Source: Monocercomonoides exilis (taxonomy: Eukaryota > Preaxostyla > Oxymonadida > Polymastigidae). Taken from it: 64,000 nt of DNA. The translations under genes were made by a program, and so were the position numbers. Positions 23,223 through 35,600 of the stretch are shown here, piece after piece. Each line of letters opens with the position of its first letter. Within the stretch, counting starts at the first letter, position 1. The notes under the pieces are model-generated. The model made no database searches and was not told the origin of the DNA. It was given only the letters and a program-made list of their open reading frames with translations. Where the stretch lies: positions 558,001-622,000 of the forward strand of contig LSRY02000029.1 in the NCBI GenBank assembly GCA_001643675.2, written 5' to 3'.

Positions 23223-24552
23223 AAAAACTGCTGCAATTGGAAAAATGCACTAATGTCGATGATCGGAGAGAGAAAATTAAAGAAATGAGCAATATTTTGG
23301 AAGAAATTGACGAAGTGAAATGCTGTTCACTTTTATCAACAGATCTCTTCAATGAACTTGACAATATGATTGATAAAAAGAAAATATCCTTGGGAAATGC
23401 CATTTGGTTGTTAAAACGCATTGGATATTGCAAAGTGTTGAAAGACATGCATTTCTCAAACTTTGAAAAATCTTTGTTGAGAGAAAGATTTGAGAAGATG
23501 ATAAATGATGAAAATGAGAAGAAAGAAGAAAAGAACGAAAAGCATTTGGCTGATCTATGTGAATGCTATATTTTTCTTCACTGCTATCATCCATCAGAAT
23601 TGCTTTCAACCTGTGTGCCTTGCCTTTTGAAAGCTGCATCGAACAAGGAGAGAAACGAGGAAACCCAAAAGGAAGTGGAAATAGCGTTGTTAGCTTTGAG
23701 CAATGCTGGATATTATGTATGAAAATTACTCTTTCATTTTTTATATTTTTGCTTTTTTTCCTCTTATTATTTGATTAGAAAATGGTGAAAATTCTGTATC
23801 TGAATGAATTCAAAGAAATCAAAGAAATTATGCAATATCATCAAGTACATCACAATTTGACTCAACTTGCCTATCAGTCAGCTTGGAGGTTTTTTATTAA
23901 CCAATTGTATTACGATGAGAATTTGGAAGATGTCATTGTAAATGAACTTTATTTTGTGAGAGAAGCAAGAAGAGAAGTTTACGAGCTGACCAGATGTGTG
24001 GATTGGAAGAGAAAAGGAGGGGAGAAAGCAGAAAGTGAAGTGAAGGAAGTGCTTATCATCAGGAGATGGCTGAGCGCAATAGAACAATGCTTATCCTTGT
24101 GTTCATTGAGGAATGAAGAATACTTGATGCTTATCATCAACATTGTTCTCGTATTTCGAGCAGCGAAGTACAATTACGGAGAAATTTGCAAGGAATGCAT
24201 TTGTTCCTTGGCAAATGCAACAGAGAACGAAGCCATTGAAGTTGAAGTTATGTTGAAAAGCGGCGCTTTTGATGCTGTTTTGGAGGAGATTCAGAGTCCC
24301 ACGCTGAACAACAGAAAAGCATGTGAAAGCTTAATATTTTTTAAGAATGTTTCAAGGAGAATGAAATGGAAGAAGAAAGATGGAATTGATGAAACGAAAA
24401 GAAAGGAGACCAAAATTGAGACATATGAAAAGATGGAAGAAGAAGGATACGAAGATTTCATTGCATGCTTTCATGAAATATTTCATTTTTTCAACGATAT
24501 ATTTACCAAAAAATTATCGTTGAACATTTGTGAATATTTTATATATGTGTGA
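23223..24552 (+). CDS. Helical-repeat family protein (copy B), 5' exon unresolved
   Basis: Exon 23223-23716 (acceptor AAG at 23222) joins exon 23779-24552 across a 62-nt intron with donor GTATGA. Together they give about 422 residues with no internal stop. By comparison with copy A (17250-18699) a short first exon should precede 23223, but no ATG exon of the right phase could be fixed; the 23156-23222 stretch is the likely intron. The protein is rich in Lys, Glu and Leu helices (NAIWLLKRIGYCKVLKDM, LTQLAYQSAWRFFINQLYYD, EEGYEDFIACFHEIF), compatible with an ARM/HEAT-like solenoid. No catalytic motif is seen. I do not recognise its function. Conserved intron position and many aligned residues with copy A show that this is a real family. 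Confidence 0.65.
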
Positions 24553-25610
24553 AGCGAATGTTCAATGCATTCCCATTCCTTTCATCTCATCTTAGAATGG
24601 AAGAAAACAGATAATAAAAAAAAAAAAAAAAAAGAAGAAGAAGAAGAAGATTACAGCAATTGAGCATGCGAAAAGGCAAATGATAAAATAAAAGAAGACA
24701 AACAAGCAAAGAAGAGAAGAGATTTTATTCTGAATCAACATTTTCAGCTGAACACGAAGAATATTCAACTAAAATTGTTTGTTCATTCGTTTCATTCAAT
24801 CTTTCGTTTTCATCTTCCAATTCAACTTCACTCACGCACTCTCCCTCATTCATTCACACATCCACGCAACGTCTATCTTCATTAAAACGATTGTGATCTT
24901 TTTCTTCTTCCTCCTTTTCTTCTTGTTCTGCTGCTGCTGATGCTTTTGCTTCTGATTCTGCTTCTTCATCGGAAATTCAATCATATTTCTCACTCACTTA
25001 TTTGAATCTTCAGCATTTCATCCATCTATTAATGATGCTGTTGATTTCTTATTCGTTGTTCATCTCTCTTGAAGCTATTCTCAATTAACAAAGATCATCA
25101 TATTTCTCCATAATCATCAATTAAGGCATCTTTTTGGATTCCTACAAATTCTTCATCTACATCAGAGAACATAAAAGAAAAGAAGAAAAGAAATGGATGC
25201 AATGTTGAGAAGAAAGTATAGAAAGAGAAGAAAGAGAAGAAAGATTTTGTTTTGAAAAATTCAAACGAAGAATGAATTGATTCAAAAGAAAGATGAAGAA
25301 CGCAACAAACGGTTGGAGAGAAATTCTGATTTATACATGTATTTTTGTATTTATATATCAATATATATTTTCTTGCTTATGTATTTATTTCTTCTCATAT
25401 TTATTTTATTTATTTTTATTTATTAATTTTTCCATCTTCGCTGTTGATTTTTTTCATTTCTCCCAAATCATATCTTGTTAGTGTAAGACTAACAAATTTG
25501 AGATGAAAATAATCGATATTTTGAAAGTTTTTCTTCAGATTAAAGAAAAAAATCAAATGTTACATTTTCTCAAAATAGAAGTTGCATTATTATTTCCATT
25601 ATGAAACATA
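24553..25610. other. Spacer of low-complexity DNA
   Basis: 3' flank of copy B with an A-run followed by GAA repeats at about 24617-24650, then a pyrimidine-rich stretch to about 25080. The longest frame (87 codons, minus strand, 25098-25361) is Phe/Ser low complexity and not convincing. Confidence 0.5.
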
Positions 25611-26004
25611 CACGAAAAAATTATTCAAAACGAGAATTTTTATGTTTAAAAAAATAAAAATTGCATTCAAAATAATTATTTTGCAGACGAATAAATAATT
25701 TTTAATAACCTAACAAAAATTTTTCCACTCTCTCACGAAATATTGAGAAAATTATTTAATCAATTCTGAATCTGCAATAATTCTGTGTGGTCATTGTTAT
25801 CTTGTGTGCATGTGTAAACAGTTTTTTTAAATTTAATATTTTTCCCTGAAAATTTTTGTATTTTCAAAAAAAAATCCAATGAAAATCAGGGATAATTTCA
25901 TTTTGAACACAATAATTAGTATTAAGAATGAAAAAATTAACAATAAGTTTACAAAAATGTAAATTCGATTGCAAAAATTCTCGTTTTGAATAATTTTTGG
26001 AGTG
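25611..26004. mobile_element. TA-flanked MITE-like element, copy b (inverse of copy a)
   Basis: Left end CACGAAAAAATTATTCAAAA after TA at 25609-25610; right end TTTTGAATAATTTTTGGAGTG at 26004, followed by TTA. The whole length aligns with the reverse complement of 16857-17226, more closely in the gene-facing half. It lies downstream of copy B, as copy a lies downstream of copy A, and in the same relative orientation. No coding capacity. Confidence 0.65.
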
Positions 26005-26677
26005 TTAAAGTATTCTTGAATTAATATATTTATGATCTTAAAACAACTTACAAAATCAGTTTGTGAAAAAGAATGACTCCATTGAGATTCTGTTTATAAA
26101 AAACACTCAAATAGAAATGAATTACACAATTTGAAACATTAAAAAGATAACAAAAAATTGAAAACTGAGTTACTGCAGATGTTTCATGCACGTGAATGCT
26201 CCTTCTTCGTTGAAGAATAAAAGCGTAATTGTAACAGAGAAAAATAAATAAAATTCATTTTTCAGAATATTAACAGATATCATTGAAAAGATATATAAAT
26301 ATTTGGAAAAACGAAAAAAGAAAATTTTAAAAAGCAAACAAAAAATGCAAATCATTATAAAATTGAACTTAAAATGAATACCGAATTTCACAAAAATTGA
26401 ATACTAAAAATGGAAAGAAAAAACTGTTCAAAGAAATGAAACAATTGGGGTGATATTCTTAGAGGAGAAAAAAAGATATCATTTTTGTATGAACAAAAGT
26501 CAATGTTAAACATCAAAAGACAAGTTAGAAAAGTTAATCTTAACAGAAATATTTTGCAATATGTTTGTAAGAACGATAATAAAAAAGTGCTCTTTAATAT
26601 TCAAAGTATTTTTCATCAAATGACAATGCTCCAAGCAATTTTATTATTATTTTTTTTCATTTAATTTACTCGCTGTT
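26005..26677. other. AT-rich 3' flank of copy 2
   Basis: Very AT-rich with poly-A and poly-T runs. It holds the 3' untranslated region of the giant gene ending at 26678. No gene, RNA or repeat is recognised. Confidence 0.5.
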
Positions 26678-29600
26678 TCAGTTTTCTCTCTTATCCACCT
26701 CTTCGCTTCCAGAAACAAGTAAAAGACTGACCTTTGAATTTTCTTTCTCTTCTGATTCATCCTCAAAATCAATTGCATCTGAAATCGTCAGCATCGCAGC
26801 CCCTTTCGGGAAATGCTGAATAAACAGCCTTTTCAGTTCAACAAGTGTTGGCCTAGCAGATGCTTCTCCAGACAGGCACACCTTAACAGCTTCAAAGAAC
26901 ACTGATTTTCTTATCGCAGAAGCGTTCGGCCTTTCTCCTTTTGTAATCTTATCCCCTGCTGTTACAGCTTCATAATCACCAAATGGAATTTGAAGAGTCA
27001 AGCACTCCCACAGCATCATCCCAATTGAGAATGCCACTGACTGCTTCGTTGCTCCCATGTTCTTGTTCATCAGCAGCTCAGGCGCCTTCCATCGCAGACA
27101 CTCTTTTTTGTAATAATCTTCATCCTCAAAGGCTGATGAGGGCAGAGAGTCCTCCTCATCATCATCACTTGCAGAAGTCACTACAGTTGATGAAGAGATG
27201 GATGTTGAATCAGAATCATCATCTGACAATAAGTCCGAATGCATCACAATGCAGATCACCATGTGTTCGGAGAAAAGAACAATGTGAGGACTCAAATTAG
27301 TGAGAGAAGAAAGAGGGTTGTCCATCTCATCAAATGAGTGAAGTGCAAGATTGGCCACCCAGAACAGGATCTGGGCAGTCGTCATCTCCCTTTCCTTCAA
27401 GCTCCCAATAGCCATCTCCTTCTTCTCGTTCTTTCCATGAAGAAGCATGAATAATGAATCTCGCAGATCCACAATCAGTTTCTCATGTGGAGATGAACAT
27501 GCCATTGCATCCACCAGATTCGACATCGATGAAGTGGTTGGGCACATATCCTCCCCTCGAACAAATGTTGAATCTGAATCAGTTGTTGAAGTGGTTGAGG
27601 TGGATGAAATCGATGGCGATGGAGTCTGCTTTCTTGTCTCCTCCTCCTCCTTTTCCAATGCCCAATCTGGGATCTTGTCTGAATCTCTCCCCAGAATGTA
27701 TTCAGTCGATCCACTCTCAGACAGAAGGTGCTCAGATGACTCTGAGTGTCCCAAGCTATTTTCATACACTCTCTTCTTCATCCTCTCATCGTTCTTCTTC
27801 TCTGCCTCCCTTTCTGCTCTCCTCCACTGCTCCTCAGGCGACATCTCCATCGTCACCATCTCAAACGCTTTCGGATCCTTCTTCACTGTGTCTTCAACAA
27901 TCTCTTTGTATTTCTGTGCTTCCTCTTTCCATTTCCTCCATCGAACAACAAACACAATAAATCCAACCAAAACAATCACGAATAGCACAACAAATATCAC
28001 GCAAATAACAGCCCATGATGATTTCTCTTCTTTTCCGCCTTCAGCAACAATATTATCTCCCTTTGACTGGGGTTCACTTTTGTTCTTCAGAATGATTGCT
28101 TCGGTGGACGATGGTGCCTCTTTTTCTCCAAAAAGAATCGAAGCACTCACTTCTGCTTCCTCTTCTGCCTCTCGAATTGATTTCGAAGGTATTTTCCCCC
28201 AAGCCTCATCTTCCGAGACAAACCCTTCGGATTCAAACTCATATCGCACCACCAGCGCTTCTGATCGGATGGCTGCCACCACCCGAAACGATAAATTGCA
28301 AGGCAAAAGAAGTTGCCCTTTAAATGTCACCTTCAACTCTGCTCCTTCCTCTTCCACAGCCACACTTTCCAAAGTGGGGACAAACAAAGAAGCTTTCCTT
28401 TCTTCAACTATCCCGCTCAGTGTGCATCCTTCATTCAGCATCCAAAGTGATCCGTTCTTTTCTTGCCCGTCTCCGCCTTTCACACTCATCACATTCACCT
28501 CCCCCATCTCTCTGCACACAATGTTCCTTCTTGCTGATGTGTATCCCACTATCCAAGGATTGTTCCCCACAAACTCTCCCTTCTCAATCACAACACTTCC
28601 CCCTTCCACACTCGCCCCTCCATCAGAGCTGTTCGCAATTGTTGTGTCCTTCATCACAACCCGGCTCTTCTGCATGTCTATCAGTGATCCATTCCAATTG
28701 CATAATTCTTCTGTTTTGCTGCTCCTTTCGTTTTTCATCTCAAAATCATTGCATCCATTAAAAGTGCAGAGATCAAGCAAAACTTCTGGACACTGAGAAA
28801 CCACAGCCAAAATTCCTTTTTCCAAAGTGTGTTTCTTCCCAATAAATGAACAATTTGAAAGAGTTAAGTTTCCAATGGAGATTCCTGCCAGAAGAGACGG
28901 AACATTTGCTGAAGACAAAGAAAGCGAGTTGTTTGCAAATGATGTGTGCATCATTAATAAATCTCTGCATTTTTCACAATTAATCAAAGTGCCCCCAGAA
29001 TTTATGGTGCCGAATTGGCAGAAGGATATCATGACAGAACAGGAAGCTGAAGCTTCTATCACCGATGATCGAAGAATTAGTGAGTTGAATATGCAGGAAT
29101 TTATCGATCCGTTTCCTTTGCTAAAATCAAAGAGAGAACGCAAAGGAAGACTCGCAGCCGATGAAAACGAGCAATTAGTCAGCTCAACAATCCCCGATTG
29201 AGGAGAAATAAAAGTCGAATGTGGGCACAAAAAATCTGCCTCAAACGAAAAGCAAAGATTCATGATAGAAACTGCGTTGAGAGTGGTGACCACTGCATCA
29301 GTTAATCCAGTGGCAATCGAGTGTATTGTGACATTGCCCACATATCTCGAGCGTGACGAGAGAAGCACGTTGTCAAGCCCAATTTCACTTTCAATCACAG
29401 ATGCCCCATCCACAACAACATGCGACTCAAAATCGGCAGTCACGTGTGCAATTGCATAATCTAGTGATAAACACGGTAGAGCATAAGTTCCGCATTGTCT
29501 GTCATTCCTTCCTCTGTTCTCATGTAACGATGACACAATAATCGTGTCAGCCTGATAAATCGTGATGAAATCTAACAGATTCGTGTCTTCTCTGTGATCG

Positions 29601-32600
29601 GTTTTGTCCATCCCATAAATCGCGTTCTGCCTCACGTAGATACCTTCTCTCAAATCGAACTTGAATTGGGTTTCATTGATTTGTTCTGATATGTTGTGGC
29701 ACGAAACATAAATGTCGTTACCAACTTTTGCCGTATTTCCTGTGAATGTAGCACTCTGGAACAAGAAATGCAGTGATCCACTTCCTGTTGCATCAATATA
29801 AAATGCACCGCCTTTCCCTTCATTCGAGCAGCAGCAACGGATCATCGTTGAATTCAAAACAGAAAATGAGCCCTCTTCTGGCAATTTTATAAAAGCAACT
29901 CCTCCTTTTTGACTTTCGACAGCTTTGCAGTCGCTCAAAGTTGTTCCACTCACATCAATAGAAATGTCTCTATCTCTTTGACAGTCAATCACTGATGCTC
30001 CGTTGTCTGCTCTTGTTACAGAAGTTATTACCGATTCATTCATCAAAAATTTGGATTTTTCATCAGAGTTCATTCCCTTTCCCATTTCTATTGATTCAAC
30101 AAATTCAAAAATGCTTCCATCAGAAATATTCACAAATGTACATGTGAAATTGTTAGCAATGCAAGTTACAGACCCAATTGCAATTGAGCTTTTCCCAATG
30201 CTCGCTGACTCCATTGACACTTCTGCAAGCAAAAGCTTTCCTTTTATGCAAGTTACAAAATTACACAATATTTCCCGCTTTCCAGAAGAAATACCTTCTG
30301 TTTCAAACGAACATTTTTCAAAAGACAACGCTCCATTCTCACACAAAATCAATTCTGATGCAGAATTGTTGAAGGATGATTCAATTACAAGTGTGATAAG
30401 CTTCAACGAAAGCTCGCCTTCGCATCGCAAAAATGGATCAGACATTTCTCCAGACTTTTCTCGAAAAGAAAGAATCGACTTGTAATCTTCGTCTTCATCC
30501 AATGAACTTGATCGAATTGTGAATGAGGAGAGATTGAATGTGTTTGCTACAGGAGTGGTTCTGTTGATTATGATCACTTTGACTATCTCTTCCTCGTCAA
30601 TTTGCTGCATTCCTTTCCAAAATGTTCGACACGGATCATCTGTGCTTCCACATCTCATCACATCCTCTCCGTCTTCCGATAGAAAAATCGAGGCTGCATG
30701 ATAAGAAACCAAATATCTGAATAAGTCCAGTTCTTCGCTTTCTCCTTCAATCCCCACAAACGCATTGCTGTCTTCTTTCATCGACTCGAATGAAAATGCA
30801 AATGCTGTCAAAGTGACTGAAGAGTTCAATTCAGTAGATGCAATAAATATGTTTTTGCCTAGCTGCGCATCATTTCTCTCAAACGTCATTTCACCTTCAA
30901 ATCGTAGTGGTGCTGTTGCTGTCGATTTCGAGCAATCTGCATACAAAAATCCCCCTTTCCCGTTTTTTATGGAGCATTTGCAAAGTTCTGTTTCACAATT
31001 CTTCACTCGTAGCAAATCTGATCGCTCCAAGTTGGCAGAAACTGCTCCACCCCCAATGCTCGAAGGCGTATTTATGTTTCGGAAGCAGCAATTTTCAAGC
31101 GTCACATAAGATGAAAGTGCTATCGGGCAACTTGAAAATGTCACAGAAGAAATTGAAACATTTAGCAGTTGCACTGTTCCTCCTTTGCTCAGAAGCAGAA
31201 TATATTCAAGCACAGTAGTATTAGAGCAAAGAAAGGTTGAATTAAGTGTAAGATATCCATCTGTTGAAGAAAACAAGGCAGATTGTCCACTTGTGAAGAG
31301 CGATGGTAGATGAAACTCCACCAAGGAAAACGTCAGGGAGTTTCTCGAACTGAAAATTGATGGGTTTGATCCGCTTGCTGTTTGAGAAACTATCAGCTTG
31401 GCAAATGAACGCAAAGCAGCTGATGAAGAAAATCCAATTTGAAGTTCAGCTAATTCAAACGCAAAGCACTCACTTATCAAAACCTCGTCCATCACTTCAA
31501 CGGAGCATGTCTGAGATTCTGAAGATGCCTCTAAATTGTTAACACCTCGCCACAACGAGTGGCAAGGTGTTTCTGCCTTTCCACACCCAATAAAGTCGAT
31601 TCCAGCCGATCCAACGCTTATCGTCGACGAAGAAAACTTCACCAAAAAATACAGCAGATCCGCAGATGCACTCATAAAATGTGTTTCATCTCTTCCTTTC
31701 AGATCGACTTTTGGTCGTTCGTCTTCTCCAAAATACTCGAAATCAAACAGAGATGGAATGATTGATGCGTTCAAATCAGCGCATCTCACAAACATGTCTT
31801 TCCCTTCAAATGCTTCATTTCTGCTAAATGTTATTCCAGAAAACAAATAATTATTTGTGCTTCCCTTCAAATCGAAATAGATGCCACCTCCTCTCCCATT
31901 AATCTGATTCACTTCACAAGTCACAATTGATGTTTTGTTCACAATCAAAGATCCTTCTGCTTCAAGAATGCAATTAAGAATTCCTCCATCTCCTTTTATC
32001 GAAGAGCATCCATCAAATGTGCATGCTCCGCTAACATGTACTGATTTCGGGCAAATAATTTCCATTGCATGTCCGTTTCTTGTTTCACAGTTAACGAATT
32101 CGGTGTTCTTAAGTGTAATATCACAATTGTCTCTTCCAACAATTAATCCGTTTGGAGCATCAGATGAAACAGAAGAAAAACTGCAAGACTCCAAAGAGAG
32201 CGATGCACCTTCAATCGAAGCTATTCCGCCTGACTGAAATGGAATCCCTCCAAGAGTGCAAGAGGCAAAGTGTACAACTCCGCCTTCTCCTGAAGCAATC
32301 CATTTCGAAGGGTTGGAATTACTGCTGCTTCCTTGTTCAAATGTGCAATCCAGAAACGAGCATTGACCAATGCTAACTTCCACAAGTGAACTCATTTCTG
32401 GTGAAGGATTGGGAGACGATGGAAGCACAAAGCAAAGCTTGGAAAATGTGAGGGTGGTTGAGCGAGTTCCTTCGACAAGCTCAAATTTTCCATTTCTTCC
32501 AAATATCATCGCTTTTGTTGTTGTATTACTTTGAACGGTGAGGGAGATTCCATGTCTGTTCACAATAGCATCGATGGGAGTATTTCCTTCGAGCTGGATG

Positions 32601-35600
32601 ATGGAGTGTGAAGAATCCATTTTCTGAAAACCCAGCTCCACTGAGGCGCATGGGTTTCGCTTCGGCCCACAGTTCTCAACAGCCGAGACAGCTCCATCCA
32701 CGAACACAAATGAGGTCTGAGGAGGGAACAGGAAGTCGATCATTGTGCTTCCTCCATCGATCGACTCAAAAGGACTGCGCACCCAAAAGCGTTCTGGTGC
32801 TGCCTCTTCAGAAACAGATCCGTTCCAATACATTAGCACAATCAAGGCACCCGGCTCTTCACAAACAACATATGCATCCTTCCCACGGAATGCTCCATTA
32901 TTCTCAAATGTGTTGTTTCTCATAGAATAATCGATGTGTGAAGAGGCAAACGTGAGGAACAGCCCTCCGCCAAATCCATCCCCACTAGACACAATGCAGA
33001 ACTCCACTTTGTTTCTCTCGAATCGGAAGACGCCTCCTTCTTCAACATCCATGAGCACACATCCTCCTATCGTTCTGGCTGAGTAACAGCTGCAGCGCGA
33101 AAATAAACAGTTTTCCACCTCCAGCTCTTCGTTCGATCCAATTCCGCCACTGATCACTGCGCCATCCCCATTTGTTCGCGTTAGGTTTCCAAATGTTATG
33201 TTTTTTAGAAAGCCATTCGACAAAGAATTAATTGAGATATGGTTACTGTTTGGAAGAGTCACATTTTCGATGCTGCTGTTCTCAATATTCAATTTTTTCC
33301 CTCTCGCAACCAAAATCAGTGCCCCATCCCCTTCTTTGCTCAAAATGGATGTTTCTATTCCCTCAATCGCACACTCGGCATTGCTCCCATCAAGTGCAAT
33401 AATCTCTGCATTTCCCATTGCAAGTTCATTTATTGAGCACCCATTCAATTCCACTTTCCCATTTGTCACATATATGATCCTGTACTCAACAGCTGAGCTG
33501 CTGCTGTTTTGAAACTCGCATCTGTCAATGGTGAGCGTGGCTGACGAACACAGAAACAGAGAAGTCCGCGAGGGTTCTTCAAAAGAGCATGGTAACCCAA
33601 ACACTATTTCACTGAACTTCACATTGACTGAAGAGAACAATAATCCAGCACCTTCTCCCACTCCGTCGCTTCTGACATCAAAAACAGCTCCAATTTGCTC
33701 AGCAATCACTTCGGTTGGCTGCGTATTAAATAATATGGCACTCTTGAAGGAAAAGTCTGCTGTCAACCTGATGGATGCACCAGATGAATCGGGTGCTGGA
33801 AAGCGCTTGGAGATTGCAAAGGGGATCGTTGCACAGGGATATATCGAAACACCGCACATGCGATAGTCAAACCCAAAGCTCCCTCCGACAATTGCTGGCG
33901 GCTCAAACGTCAGAAGAAACACAACCAGAGGAATGGCATACGAAATATTCCCATCTTCAAAACTACACAGCTTCCCAAATTCAGCTGTTGACTCTTTGTT
34001 GATATCAAACTTGAATGACTGATTGGTGATGATTTTGTCCAGGTTGTATCCTTCAACAAACACGTTGCTTCCTCCTCCCTCTGCTTCATTGCTTGTACCA
34101 TCTCCCTCGGTTCCGAAAGACATCGCTGCGAGGACAAGATCAGCCAGGCAATCTGCATGCTTCAGAAATATTCCTCCCCCAAATCCACATTCTGGCAAAG
34201 TGCCTTTTGCACTGCACCTGGCAAAGCTTGTGGTTGTGCCTTCCTTGCCAATCCGAACTTTGGCAGAGGAGCTTGTGCTGATGAACACCCCTCCTCCGCA
34301 TCCACTCACAGAAGAGCAGCAATCGACTGAAATATCGTTTAGCTCCAGTGACTCGCTTTCTCCAATTTCTGCCTTGATCACGCTTCCGTTCCCTTCGTTT
34401 TTGATTATCCCTGATAAAGTGTTGTTTTCAACAACCAGACTTTTGCCATGCTTGTCTTCCACAAATGAGCAGCATGAAGAAGCTGACTGGTTGATTGTTG
34501 TGTTGCGTATGTTCAGAGTGCCAGCTGAAGAATATGAGATGATTCCAGTATCAACAGCAGATGTGACATTTGTCCACGTGCAAGAGTCTATTGATCCACT
34601 TCCTTCGTTGTGAACTTTTATCACCTCAACAGATTGGAATCCAATTGAGTTTATTGTGAATCGGGTCATCGCAAATGAGCCTTCAGCAACAACCAAAAAT
34701 CCAAAAGAGCATTTTTCTTCACCTTGTTCAGTTAGTGCTGAGCAGTCCTCCAGATGAAGCATCACATTTGCACTACACTCAAGAAACACTGATGATTGAA
34801 GGCTGGGGATAGATGGCTGCAGATAAAAGTCGAGATACCTAAATGTTGATGTTTGGGAAACTGTTATCATTGCATTTGCCGTTGAGGATTGGGTTCCAAT
34901 CATTTTCATCTTTGTTTCCAATGCTTTGCCTTCGATTAAGATTTCGTTGGCAGACGAGAGAGAAACAACTTCTTCGAATTCATAATTAGGGAGAATGATC
35001 AGCTGAACAGAATCTTCACTTTGAAACATAGAAAATTCGATAGTTTTGCAAGCGTATTCTGCAAATCCACATACAGAAACGTCGTTCCCTTCTTTTGAGA
35101 CATAAACGCCTGCTTTGCGTGGTAGAAGATAAAACACAAGTGGTATTATCACATTTGGCCACTGTGAATCAATTCCAGCGCAACTTTCAAGGGAAAATGG
35201 TGCTTCTTGATTAAAGAATTGGAATGTGGTTGAAATAACACACCACTCCAGATGCAGCGAACATGCAAAGACATCGTCTCCGTGTTCGGCTGTATTAGAG
35301 ATAAATGAAAGCGATTTTGAGAGAACAAACTTAGCATTGGCTTCGTCGAAAATTATTTGTATGGCTCCACCTTTTCCACTTGATCCTAAATTTGGTTTTG
35401 GAGCCTGACACGAAGTGAAAGTGGACAACTCGAGTATTAGCGCTGTCTGACTATTGAGGTGAGTAGCAATCGCCCCACCTCCTTTTCCGTTTTCAGTCAC
35501 TTTGCATCTTGTGAATGTGCAATTGCTTGCTGTGAACGAGCTCGCATAGCTATTTCTTCCATTCAAATTCACGCACGAGCCGTTTCCCGTGGTTCTTTTG

